Origin: Chitinophagaceae bacterium 26-R-25
Lineage (GTDB): Bacteria; Bacteroidota; Bacteroidia; Chitinophagales; Chitinophagaceae
DNA length: 64,000 nt
NCBI GenBank assembly: GCA_029906195.1
Contig: JARWSJ010000002.1
Span: 1,507,786-1,571,785 of the forward strand
Direction of reading: 5' to 3'
The notes under the pieces were generated by a model that saw nothing but the letters and a program-made list of their open reading frames with translations, was not told the origin of the DNA and ran no database searches. A program made the position numbers and the translations under genes. Below are positions 9,293 through 17,953 of the stretch, in pieces; position 1 is the stretch's first letter; every line of letters starts with the position of its first letter.

Positions 9293-10180
9293 ATGAGTAT
9301 TAAAGTAGGTTGTTTTGCACTGATCAATCCATTTCAGACTCTTTCTAAACAGTTAGAGCAAATAAAATCCTGGGGATTTAAATATGCTGATGTTACAGAT
9401 AACACCGACGGGGCCTGCCTGGGAGCCGAATTTGGATTTACGGCCGTAGCGAGTCTTGACGCAAATCCCTTTGATATAAAACGGATGTTTAATGCAAATG
9501 GATTAGAGATATCAAGCATTTGCGCCCACGCCAATCTGTTGGATCCTGCTGCTCCATGGCGCTATGGAACAAGTCAGATCATCAAAGCAGTTAAAATGGC
9601 TGCAAGTATAGGAGTCAAACATGTTATCACCACAGAAGGTGAACCTTCGACTGGCTTTGGAAAGTCTCTGAGTAACGATGAGGCAATTTTTTGCATCCAT
9701 GAAAAATTGGCCGAGCCACTTCGCCTCGCAAATGATTTAGGCGTTAAAATTCTACTTGAGCCACATGGACACATAACAGACTCTGTTAAGCACATGGAAA
9801 AGCTTATAGACAAATGCAATTCCGATGCCCTTGGTATAAACCTCGATACGGGAAATCTTTGGTTGGGTGGCGGTGACCCGGTTGAAATGGTGAAGGTACT
9901 CGGTTCGAAAATAGAACACGTTCACTGGAAGGACATGCCGGAGGAAATGGTGGAAAAGAGAGGCACGATATTCGGATGCGGAATGGCTACAATTCCTCTT
10001 GGTTCTGGTGTGATTGATATTGCAGGAACTTTTGCCTCTTTGGTAATGGCAGGCTTTGATGGATATACTACACTTGAAGTAGCAGGCGAATCAGCAGTTC
10101 TTGAAAGTTACAGGTTTCTGCAGGCGCTTGGCGCAGAAACGGAAATTACAGATCGTAATAGTGCTATGGTTAGAAACTAA
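9293..10180 (+). CDS. Sugar (phosphate) isomerase/epimerase-like TIM barrel
   Basis: AP-endonuclease-2/xylose-isomerase-like TIM barrel of 295 aa without a signal peptide, so probably cytoplasmic. The metal-binding residues of the family are visible in order: Glu in LLEPHGH, Asp in NLDTGN, His in HVHWKD, Glu in TTLEVAG near the C-terminus. Family members isomerise or epimerise free or phosphorylated sugars; some in oxidative glycoside pathways act on 3-keto sugars or cleave 3-keto-glycosides. It is directly followed by GMC dehydrogenase, its partner subunit and ThuA, which favours a 3-keto-sugar role (inference). The exact substrate cannot be read. Confidence 0.85.
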   Translation: MSIKVGCFALINPFQTLSKQLEQIKSWGFKYADVTDNTDGACLGAEFGFTAVASLDANPFDIKRMFNANGLEISSICAHANLLDPAAPWRYGTSQIIKAVKMAASIGVKHVITTEGEPSTGFGKSLSNDEAIFCIHEKLAEPLRLANDLGVKILLEPHGHITDSVKHMEKLIDKCNSDALGINLDTGNLWLGGGDPVEMVKVLGSKIEHVHWKDMPEEMVEKRGTIFGCGMATIPLGSGVIDIAGTFASLVMAGFDGYTTLEVAGESAVLESYRFLQALGAETEITDRNSAMVRN

Positions 10181-10238
10181 TGGCATCCATTCAAAAGCTA
10201 TATGAAATTGATTCTTGGTAACATACAAAAATAGACAG

Positions 10239-11918
10239 ATGGCTAATAATAAATTTGACGCAATTGTAGTAGGCTCAGGTGTGAGCGGAGGATGGGCTGC
10301 GAAGGAGCTTTGTGAAAAAGGGCTCAAGGTATTGCTGCTTGAGAGAGGTGGGCCATACGAACATATCAAAGATTATAAAACAGCAGTTAAAAATCCCTGG
10401 GAATTTGAGCATCGGGGGTATCTTACTGCGGAGCAAAAAGGACAAAAACATGCAGCCAGCATATCTGGTTTTGCAAATGAAGGTAACATTGATGGATACG
10501 TAAATGATATAGAATCTCCCTACACACAGGTTAAGCCTTATACATGGTGGGCACGAAGCTACCGCATGGGCGGTCGCTCTATTTTATGGGGCCGGCAAAG
10601 TTACCGGTTGAGTGCCATGGACTTTGAAGCGAATGAAAAAGAAGGCATCGCAGTGCCCTGGCCCATTGGATATGGAGATATTGCGCCCTGGTATGACCAC
10701 GTGGAAAAGTTTGCGGGCATCAGCGGCTCGATTGAAGGCTTGGCTCAACTTCCTGACGGGCAATTTCTTCCGCCCATGGAACTGAATTGCGTGGAGAAAG
10801 ACGTAGCGGAGCGACTAAAAAAACATTACAATGGCAGCCGCTGCCTAATCATCGGAAGAACTGCGCATGTTACAAAAGAGTTACACGGAAGAGGACCGTG
10901 CCAGTATCGAAACCGATGCGCGGAAGGCTGCCCTTTCGGCGGCTACTTTAGCACGCAGTCATCCACCCTTCCTGCTGCAGTAGCAACAGGAAATCTTACC
11001 GTGAGACCTTACTCCATCGTCACTAAAGTTCTCTATAATAAAGATACTCAAAAGGCCAGGGGTGTGGAAGTACTGGATTCAGAGAACAACCAAACTTATG
11101 AATTTGAAAGTAAGATTGTATTTCTGTGTGCATCATCCTTGAACTCAACATGGGTGCTTCTTAATTCGGCCACGGACATTTGGCCCGGGGGCTTGGGTAG
11201 CAGCAGTGGTCAACTTGGGCACAACTTCATGGATCATCACTACAATGTTGGCGCAAGCGGCAGTGTAGAAGGATTTGAAGATAAATATGTCTATGGCCGG
11301 AGGGCCAATGGATTTTACATACCACGGTTTGTAAATTTAGCAGGCGACAAAAGAGATTACCTGAGAGGCTTTGGCTATCAGGGCGGAGCTGGTAGATCAG
11401 GCTGGCATCGGAATGTCGCGGAAATGTCAATTGGTGCAGATCTGAAAGAGGCATTGTGCGAGCCGGGGCCATGGAGCATTAGTGCCACTGGCTTTGGAGA
11501 GATGCTTCCCTATTACGAAAACAAAATCACTCTGGATCCCAACAAAAAAGATAAATGGGGGTTACCGGTACTCGCCATAGATATGGAAATAAAGGAGAAT
11601 GAAGTGAAAATGCGTAAAGACATGGCTTATGAAATGAAATCAATGCTTGAAGCTGCAGGCTTAAAGAACGTCAACACTTATGATGCAGGAATTAACTGGG
11701 GTGGTGGCCATGAGATGGGAACGGCTAGAATGGGCCGTGATGCTAAGACTTCGGTGCTGAACAAATGGAACCAGGTATGGGATTGTAAAAATGTATTTGT
11801 TACTGATGGTGCCTGCATGACATCTTCAGCCTGTCAAAATCCTTCACTTACTTACATGGCCCTTACTGCACGTGCAGCAGACTATGCAGTAGATGAACTG
11901 AAAAAACAAAATTTGTAA
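10239..11918 (+). CDS. GMC-family FAD sugar dehydrogenase (glucoside 3-dehydrogenase-like large subunit)
   Basis: FAD-dependent oxidoreductase of the glucose-methanol-choline family. A TTG at 10215 extends the frame, but the ATG at 10239 leads straight into the Rossmann motif VVGSGVSGGWAAKE, giving 559 aa. The GMC C-terminal domain carries GGGHEMGTARMG with the presumed catalytic His491 and the TDGACMTSSACQNPS flavin-end motif. It has no signal peptide, while the next gene (22 bp on) encodes the small partner with a signal. This matches heterodimeric FAD sugar dehydrogenases in which the large subunit is exported by hitch-hiking on the small one. C3 oxidation of a glycoside is the likely reaction (inference). 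Confidence 0.85.
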   Translation: MANNKFDAIVVGSGVSGGWAAKELCEKGLKVLLLERGGPYEHIKDYKTAVKNPWEFEHRGYLTAEQKGQKHAASISGFANEGNIDGYVNDIESPYTQVKPYTWWARSYRMGGRSILWGRQSYRLSAMDFEANEKEGIAVPWPIGYGDIAPWYDHVEKFAGISGSIEGLAQLPDGQFLPPMELNCVEKDVAERLKKHYNGSRCLIIGRTAHVTKELHGRGPCQYRNRCAEGCPFGGYFSTQSSTLPAAVATGNLTVRPYSIVTKVLYNKDTQKARGVEVLDSENNQTYEFESKIVFLCASSLNSTWVLLNSATDIWPGGLGSSSGQLGHNFMDHHYNVGASGSVEGFEDKYVYGRRANGFYIPRFVNLAGDKRDYLRGFGYQGGAGRSGWHRNVAEMSIGADLKEALCEPGPWSISATGFGEMLPYYENKITLDPNKKDKWGLPVLAIDMEIKENEVKMRKDMAYEMKSMLEAAGLKNVNTYDAGINWGGGHEMGTARMGRDAKTSVLNKWNQVWDCKNVFVTDGACMTSSACQNPSLTYMALTARAADYAVDELKKQNL

Positions 11919-11939
11919 TCTAAATCTTCCGTTAGTATT

Positions 11940-12548
11940 ATGGAACGAAGGGAACTCATAAAAATGATTGGCCTGCTTACAGGCGGCGTGGTTATTGGCG
12001 CTGATCTTTTTTTAGGGGGCTGTAAAAATCCTGCGTCGGAATTAAGACGTAAATGGTCCGAAGACGAGCTGGCTTTATTGAATGAAATCGGCGAAACTAT
12101 TTTGCCAACCACCCATTCGTCGCCCGGTGCAAAAGCGGCAAAAGTCGGCGAGTTTATGAACGTTTTCGTAAATGATTGTTATGAAGAATATCAAGTGCAG
12201 GCATTTAACGACGGCTTAACTAAGATCAATGCCGACTGCAAAGCAAAAACAGGCAAATCGTTTTTGAAATGCGATGCGCACGAGCGACAAAGTTTTTTAG
12301 TTGTATTAGATAAAGAAGCCAGGGAATTCAATCAACAAAACGCACAGAAACCAAAAACAGCAAGCACGCAAAACAAGGAAGTGAAACAATTAGGCAATCA
12401 CTATTTCACCTATATGAAACAACTGACCCTGCTGGGTTATTTTACTTCAAAGATTGGATGTACGGAAGCCCTGCGCTATATACCCGTTCCTGGTCATTAT
12501 GATGGAAACCTGCCATACGCCAAAGGAGATAAAGCCTGGGCGACCTAA
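11940..12548 (+). CDS. Gluconate 2-dehydrogenase subunit 3-family (hitch-hiker) lipoprotein
   Basis: Small subunit of the GMC dehydrogenase. The N-terminus combines a twin-arginine motif (ERRELIKMIG, Arg3-Arg4) with a hydrophobic segment and lipobox LGGC (Cys28), so the folded FAD complex can be exported by Tat and tethered in the membrane. The family block WSEDELALLNEIGETILPTT near residues 40-60 is clear. Length 202 aa is normal. Family members are required for maturation and export of the catalytic GMC subunit encoded immediately upstream. No cytochrome c subunit is visible nearby, so the electron acceptor must be encoded elsewhere. Confidence 0.9.
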   Translation: MERRELIKMIGLLTGGVVIGADLFLGGCKNPASELRRKWSEDELALLNEIGETILPTTHSSPGAKAAKVGEFMNVFVNDCYEEYQVQAFNDGLTKINADCKAKTGKSFLKCDAHERQSFLVVLDKEAREFNQQNAQKPKTASTQNKEVKQLGNHYFTYMKQLTLLGYFTSKIGCTEALRYIPVPGHYDGNLPYAKGDKAWAT

Positions 12549-12567
12549 ACTTTAATATTCGAAAGTT

Positions 12568-13299
12568 ATGAAACGATTGATTCAGTTAACTGCTGTTGTT
12601 TTGTTAATGATTGTTGTGTTAGCCTTCAGTCATGATAAGCCACGCATACTTGTATTTTCCAAAACAGGAGGCTTCAGGCATTCCAGCATACCTGCTGCAA
12701 AAAGCGCCATCATGAAATTGGGAAAAGAGAATGGTTTCGATGTTGACACTACGGAAGACTCAAGCAGGATCGTAAGAAAAACATTGAAGAAATATGCGGC
12801 CGTTGTTTTTCTGCAAGTCACAGGCGATGTTCTCAATACTGAACAGCAGAAGGATTTTGAGCATTACATACAGGCAGGAGGAGGTTATGTGGGTATTCAT
12901 GGGGCCAGTGCTGCAGAACCAGACTGGAGCTGGTATGGTGAACTCGTTGGCGCTCGTTTTGACAGTCATCCGGCTCCCCAGGAAGCAACATTAAACGTTG
13001 TCGACCATACGCATAGCTCTTCCCGGCATCTGCCGTCTATATGGACCCGGAAAGATGAATGGTATAATTTCAAGGCTATCAGCCCCAAGCTAAATGTGCT
13101 CATCACTATCGACGAAAAATCATACACCGGAGGAAAAAACGGAAATGATCACCCTATGGCGTGGTATCATAGTTACGATGGTGGCCGTGCGTGGTACACT
13201 GCATTAGGTCATGCAGATGAGGCTTATGCTGAAGAGAATTTTTTAAAACATCTGCTTGGGGGAATTGAATATGCCATTGGAAAGGATCAAAATAAATGA
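12568..13299 (+). CDS. ThuA-domain protein (trehalose-utilisation-type)
   Basis: Secreted protein of 243 aa with a signal peptide (about residues 1-21) followed by the ThuA, class-I-glutamine-amidotransferase-like fold: ILVFSKTGGFRHSSI, AAVVFLQVTGDVL, GGGYVGIHGA, and the C-terminal HPMAWYHSYDGGRAWYTALG block with LGHADEAY. Rhizobial ThuA acts with ThuB in a pathway that passes through 3-keto sugars. Here it closes the isomerase/GMC/subunit-3 block, 19 bp after the partner subunit, which supports a 3-keto-glycoside route. The precise reaction of this family member is not known from sequence. Confidence 0.85.
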   Translation: MKRLIQLTAVVLLMIVVLAFSHDKPRILVFSKTGGFRHSSIPAAKSAIMKLGKENGFDVDTTEDSSRIVRKTLKKYAAVVFLQVTGDVLNTEQQKDFEHYIQAGGGYVGIHGASAAEPDWSWYGELVGARFDSHPAPQEATLNVVDHTHSSSRHLPSIWTRKDEWYNFKAISPKLNVLITIDEKSYTGGKNGNDHPMAWYHSYDGGRAWYTALGHADEAYAEENFLKHLLGGIEYAIGKDQNK

Positions 13300-13414
13300 C
13301 GATGCTGCAGCCACATTAAAATCCATCTTAGTCTTGCTTAATCAATTTTGGAGAGGGACAGGGAAAATTAGTTTTTGCTTGTTTTTTTAAAGCGTTGAAA
13401 GTATTGTCAGAGCA

Positions 13415-13544
13415 GACATCGTAAAATTTGATACAGAATATTTGGGCAACAAATGCAATACAGCCAATCATTCACCCGGGGCCTTTTGAAATTTTAAAAA
13501 CAGGAAAGCAAACAATAAAAATTTGGACTAAATATTACAATTGA
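13415..13544 (+). pseudogene. GH120 3'-end remnant
   Basis: The stretch encodes DIVKFDTEYLGNKCNTANHS, then after a one-base insertion at the CCCGGGG run, FEILKTGKQTIKIWTKYYN and a stop. This is the C-terminus of the intact GH120 protein just downstream (SPLKMDTDYLGNK... FEILKTGKQTIKVWTE). Only the tail survives, so a second GH120 copy once lay here and was deleted by recombination. Confidence 0.85.
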
Positions 13545-13617
13545 ATTCAATGAAGAGACTTTTTACGGCTCTATTTGCATGCAGCAGCCTTATTGCTTTT
13601 GCACAAAAAAAAACTGC
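13415..13617 (+). repeat. Direct repeat, left copy (GH120 tail + signal-peptide start)
   Basis: About 200 bp holding the end of a GH120 gene, a short spacer and the first codons of a secreted protein (MKRLFTALFACSSLIAFAQ). It closely matches 15380-15578, so the intact GH120 gene is bracketed by direct repeats. Confidence 0.85.
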
Positions 13618-15499
13618 CACGAGTAAGCCATTCAATCATCATGAATACCATGTGTCTGTAAATGGTAATGATGCCAATAACGGCTCCCTGTCCAGGCCTT
13701 TTAAAACCATTATGGCGGCAGCTAATCTCGCTATGCCGGGTGATGTGATAACGGTACATGCTGGTGTGTACCGGGAAGAAGTGAATCCGCCACGCGGTGG
13801 TGATGCAGAAAATAAACGCATCGTGTATCAGGCCGCCAGTGGTGAGAAGGTAGAGATTAAAGGCTCTGAAATTATTAAGGGCTGGAAGAAATTGGAAAAC
13901 GATACTTGGGAAGTAAAAATTCCGAGCAGCTTTTTTGGAGCATTTAATCCTTATAGCGATTTGATTCGTGGCGACTGGTTTGTGCCCACACCCAAGGAGC
14001 GTAAATACCATACCGGTGCCGTTTATTTAAACGGCGACTGGCTGATGGAAGCGGCTTCACAGCAGGAAGTGATGAAGGCTGCTGATGAAAAAAATCAGCT
14101 CTGGTGGGCCGAAGTAGATTCAGCCACCACGACTATTTGGGCACAATTTAAAAGTGTAGATCCAAATAAGGAGACCACCGAGATCAATGCTCGGCAAACC
14201 ATTTTTTATCCCCGCAAACCTTTTACCAATTTCATTACCGTAAGGGGTTTTGTGATGCAACATGCTGCTACCAACTGGGCGCCACCCACCGCAGAACAAA
14301 TGGGACTGATTGGTACTAACTGGAGTCGTGGCTGGATCATTGAAAACAATACGGTTCAATACTCAAAATGTTCAGGGATTGCTCTAGGTAAGTATGGTGA
14401 CGATCACGATAACAAAGGAACAGAGTCTGCTGAAGGTTATGTTGGTACCATCAGGAGGGCAATGGCTTTTGGATGGAACAAGAGTACCGTTGGTGGTCAT
14501 TTGGTTCGAAATAATAAAATTGCTTATTGTGAGCAAACAGGTATCGTGGGTAGCTTGGGCTGCGCATTCTCAATTGTGGAGGGCAATGATATTCACGATA
14601 TCTATATGCGTCGTGCTTTCTACGGTTACGAAATGGCCGGCATCAAGTTGCACGGTTTTATTGATGGCATCATCCGCAACAACCATATATATAATACAGG
14701 CTACTTCGGTATATGGCTCGATTGGATGGCACAGGGGGTACAGGTAAAAGGCAATTTGATGTATGACAATAAGCTATCGGATATTTTAATTGAAGCGTGT
14801 CATGGACCTACTTTGGTAAGCAACAATATTTTGCTTTCAAAGGAAAGTGTTTTAATGAATTCGCACGGTACAGCTTTTGTACACAATCTTTTTGCAGGTA
14901 TGTTTAGAACATTCTTTTATGACAGCCGCCTTACGCCATGGCATTTACCACATTCTACACAGGTAGTGGGGCTTCATGATCATCCAAGTGGAGAAACGCA
15001 GTTTATCAACAACCTGTTTGTAAATGGTAGTGATGTAAGCCAGTACAGTAGCTCTTTGTTGCCGGTTAGGTTTGATGGGAATGTGTATACAAAGGGTTCT
15101 GTTCGAGCTGTTGGTGTAAAAGAGAAAAGACGGATGGGGGAGTTGAAAAAAGATGCGGAAGAGATGATGAAAAAATACAAAGAGCAAGACGCTGTTGAAA
15201 CCAATGCTTTGGTGAAAAATGATTTTGATTCGGATGCCCGTTTAACAACAAGTCATGATGGTACTTACCTCGAAATTAACCTGGATAAAAACTGGCTGGC
15301 TAAACAAAGAGAACTGGTAACTACTCAAACGCTGCGTCCGGCTGTGGTTCCCAATCTTCCTTTTGAGAACACAGATGGTTCTCCGCTGAAAATGGATACT
15401 GATTACCTGGGTAACAAACGCAATGTTGCTAATCCATCACCCGGACCTTTTGAAATTTTAAAAACAGGAAAGCAAACAATAAAAGTTTGGACGGAATAA
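13550..15499 (+). CDS. GH120 beta-xylosidase
   Basis: Exo-acting beta-xylosidase of family GH120, a right-handed beta-helix enzyme. The frame opens at a TTG (13541), but the ATG at 13550 begins the signal peptide MKRLFTALFACSSLIAFAQ; the mature protein is periplasmic. Family hallmarks run the whole length: GDVITVHAGVYREEV, SSFFGAFNPYSD, NWAPPTAEQMGLIG, the helix-core WLDWMAQG and IEACHGP, then LPHSTQVVG. By comparison with the characterised Thermoanaerobacterium enzyme, the nucleophile is the Asp in WLDW (residue 391 from the ATG) and the acid/base the Glu in IEACHGP (415). Length matches the family. It would release xylose from xylo-oligosaccharides or xylosylated pectin. The gene is flanked by direct repeats and preceded by a GH120 fossil. 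Confidence 0.9.
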   Translation: MKRLFTALFACSSLIAFAQKKTATSKPFNHHEYHVSVNGNDANNGSLSRPFKTIMAAANLAMPGDVITVHAGVYREEVNPPRGGDAENKRIVYQAASGEKVEIKGSEIIKGWKKLENDTWEVKIPSSFFGAFNPYSDLIRGDWFVPTPKERKYHTGAVYLNGDWLMEAASQQEVMKAADEKNQLWWAEVDSATTTIWAQFKSVDPNKETTEINARQTIFYPRKPFTNFITVRGFVMQHAATNWAPPTAEQMGLIGTNWSRGWIIENNTVQYSKCSGIALGKYGDDHDNKGTESAEGYVGTIRRAMAFGWNKSTVGGHLVRNNKIAYCEQTGIVGSLGCAFSIVEGNDIHDIYMRRAFYGYEMAGIKLHGFIDGIIRNNHIYNTGYFGIWLDWMAQGVQVKGNLMYDNKLSDILIEACHGPTLVSNNILLSKESVLMNSHGTAFVHNLFAGMFRTFFYDSRLTPWHLPHSTQVVGLHDHPSGETQFINNLFVNGSDVSQYSSSLLPVRFDGNVYTKGSVRAVGVKEKRRMGELKKDAEEMMKKYKEQDAVETNALVKNDFDSDARLTTSHDGTYLEINLDKNWLAKQRELVTTQTLRPAVVPNLPFENTDGSPLKMDTDYLGNKRNVANPSPGPFEILKTGKQTIKVWTE

Positions 15500-15578
15500 T
15501 ACTAAATTTAATGAAGAGATTTTTTACAGCCCTGTTTGCATGCAGCAGCCTTATTGCTTTTGCGCAAAAAAAAACTGC
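15380..15578 (+). repeat. Direct repeat, right copy (GH120 tail + signal-peptide start)
   Basis: This copy spans the real GH120 C-terminus and the start of the next gene (MKRFFTALFACSSLIAFAQ), matching 13415-13617. Recombination between the two copies would remove the GH120 gene cleanly and leave one intact signal-peptide gene. Confidence 0.85.
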
Positions 15579-17871
15579 AAACAAAACGGCATCTCAAGTA
15601 ACATTAGCTAAAAAAAATGCCACAGTAGTACAACTTCCTGATACCAGGCATGATTTGATTTTACAAGCTCCTGTACAAACATGGGATGAAGCTCTTCCTT
15701 TGGGCAATGGTTTAATGGGCGGATTGCTGTGGGGTGAAAACAATGTTATCCGGCTTTCGTTAGACAGGGGTGATTTATGGGATGAACGCAGTTATAATGG
15801 GAAAGACTGGTGGAAAGAGTTAACCTATGCAAAAGGAGTTGAATTAGTCGCTCAAAAAAAATACAAAGAATTAAATAATGGCTGGGACGCTCCTTACTGG
15901 GGAGTGACCCCTACAAAGTTGCCGGCAGGAAGGCTTGAAATTAAATTGCCTGTTGAGCACATTGTACAGCAGTTTAGATTGAATGAAGCAATGGCAGAGG
16001 GCGAGGCGCGTTTTAACAGCAAGGCTGATTTGAAGGTTATATATAGTGCAACGCAGCCCGTTGCCCTGATTTCCATCAAAGGAGCTGTTCCAGAGGCCGT
16101 TCAATTGTTGTCCACCATGGATGTATATCGTAACAGTCTAAAGGGTGATGCAGTTCCTGCCAGTGGTGGATCGGTTGATAAGTTAGGATATCCTGAAGCC
16201 GAGAGGGGTGGAAAACAGGGGACTCAATGGTATATTCAAACAGCGGCAAAAGGTTTTAAATATTGTGTGTTTGTGCAAACGGAAAAGCGAAATGACGAAA
16301 CATTGATAGCCTTTACCATTACATCTACCAATGATGATGCTGATTTTTTAAAACTGGCTGCTGAACGCTGCTCAAAAGCTTTTAAACAAGGCTACGCTCC
16401 GCTCTTTCAACAACATACTCAGTGGTGGAGGAATTTCTGGCAGCAGTCGAGTGTTTCGGTGCCTGATACCGCTATTCAAAAACAATATAATCTGGTACAA
16501 TATTTTTATGGTGCTGCTTCACGTGCAAATACACCGCCTATGCCTTTGCAAGGGGTGTGGACAGCCGACAACGGTACTTTGCCACCATGGAAAGGCGATT
16601 ATCATAACGATTTGAACACTCAAATGACTTATCTCGCTTACCAGGAAGCGGGCCGCTTTGACGAAGGTTTGTCTTATTTAAATTACTTGTGGAAACGCAA
16701 ACCATTCTTTGAGCAATTCGCCCGGGAGTTTTACGGCACCCGGGGCCTTGCCTGTCCGGGAGTAATGTCTTATGCGGGACAACCGCTTGCCGGTTGGGGA
16801 CAATACAGTTTATCGCCCACTATGAGTGCCTGGAGTGCCCATTTGTTTTACCTGCATTGGGTGTATACTGGAGACGATAAGTTTCTGAAAGAAAAAGCTT
16901 ATCCCTGGAGTGCAGGTGTTGGCGAATGTATGATGGGATTACTAAAGCCTGATGAGAAGGGGCTGCTAAAACTGCCTTTATCTTCTTCCCCTGAAATTTT
17001 TGATAACTCTCCCGAAGCATGGTTAACCCCTAATAGTAATTATGATTTAATGTGCCTGAAAATGCTGTTTCTTTCCCTGAAGGAGATGGCAGGTGTTTTA
17101 CAACGTCCGGCAGAGTCACAGAAATGGGAAACGGCGGCAAAGAGCCTGGAGGATTTTCACACTAAAACTGATGGCACCTTACTGGTGGACGCGGTTCATG
17201 AGTTGCCAAATAGCCATAGGCACTTGTCAAACATTATAGGTTTGTATCCTTTCAATTTGATAACAACCGAAGGGGGAAAAAAAGACACTGATATGATTCG
17301 TTCCAGTTTGAAACAATGGGACAGTCTGGGCACCTCTAAATGGTGTGGCTATAGCTTCGCGTGGATGAGTTGTTTGCAGGCAAGAGTTGGTAATGCCGAA
17401 CAGGCGATCAGGAACCTTGATATTTTCGTCAAAGCCTTTATTCTGCGAAATGGTTTTCATGTGAATGGCGATCAAACCAAAAGTGGCTATTCCAGTTTTA
17501 CCTATAGACCCTTTACACTTGAAGGAAATTTCCTGGCGTCGCAAGCCGTACAGGAAATGCTGCTACAAAGTTGGAGCAGCCAACCTGGGACGGAACATAC
17601 AGGTATTATTCGTGTTTTTCCTGCTGTACCCGACAAATGGCAATCCGCATCATTTTCCAATCTTCGGGCAGAGGGAGGGTATCTGGTCTCGGCCAAACGA
17701 GAAAATGGGAAGACTTCTTTATTAGAGATAACAGCTTCGAAAACAGGAATTGTTCGGGTTAAAAATAATTTTGGTTCAACTCCGAAGTGGAATCTGCCTA
17801 AGGTGCAGTTGAATGGAGATATTTATAGTGTCGAATTGAAAAAAGGGCAAACACTGATTGCGCAATTTTGA
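15511..17871 (+). CDS. GH95-like glycoside hydrolase (divergent active site)
   Basis: Secreted (alpha/alpha)6-barrel enzyme related to GH95 alpha-L-fucosidases/galactosidases. The ATG at 15511, not the upstream TTG at 15487 that overlaps GH120, opens a signal peptide nearly identical to that of GH120. The N-terminal beta-domain shows ALPLGNGLMGGLLWG; the catalytic barrel shows LQGVWTADN, WKGDYHNDLNTQMTY, SSPEIFDNSPE with the presumed acid Glu495, and TLEGNF. Canonical GH95 has QMNYW and IDGNFG; here they are QMTYL and LEGNF (Glu671 replaces the base-activating Asp). This suggests altered specificity or a distinct subfamily. Length 786 aa is normal. GH3 follows after 82 bp. Confidence 0.75.
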   Translation: MKRFFTALFACSSLIAFAQKKTANKTASQVTLAKKNATVVQLPDTRHDLILQAPVQTWDEALPLGNGLMGGLLWGENNVIRLSLDRGDLWDERSYNGKDWWKELTYAKGVELVAQKKYKELNNGWDAPYWGVTPTKLPAGRLEIKLPVEHIVQQFRLNEAMAEGEARFNSKADLKVIYSATQPVALISIKGAVPEAVQLLSTMDVYRNSLKGDAVPASGGSVDKLGYPEAERGGKQGTQWYIQTAAKGFKYCVFVQTEKRNDETLIAFTITSTNDDADFLKLAAERCSKAFKQGYAPLFQQHTQWWRNFWQQSSVSVPDTAIQKQYNLVQYFYGAASRANTPPMPLQGVWTADNGTLPPWKGDYHNDLNTQMTYLAYQEAGRFDEGLSYLNYLWKRKPFFEQFAREFYGTRGLACPGVMSYAGQPLAGWGQYSLSPTMSAWSAHLFYLHWVYTGDDKFLKEKAYPWSAGVGECMMGLLKPDEKGLLKLPLSSSPEIFDNSPEAWLTPNSNYDLMCLKMLFLSLKEMAGVLQRPAESQKWETAAKSLEDFHTKTDGTLLVDAVHELPNSHRHLSNIIGLYPFNLITTEGGKKDTDMIRSSLKQWDSLGTSKWCGYSFAWMSCLQARVGNAEQAIRNLDIFVKAFILRNGFHVNGDQTKSGYSSFTYRPFTLEGNFLASQAVQEMLLQSWSSQPGTEHTGIIRVFPAVPDKWQSASFSNLRAEGGYLVSAKRENGKTSLLEITASKTGIVRVKNNFGSTPKWNLPKVQLNGDIYSVELKKGQTLIAQF

Positions 17872-17953
17872 GGAGTAAACGGGATTACCTGAGCCCTTAT
17901 CATTGACGAAGGCCCAGATTTCATATTAGCAACCCTATAAAAGAAGGAAATAT

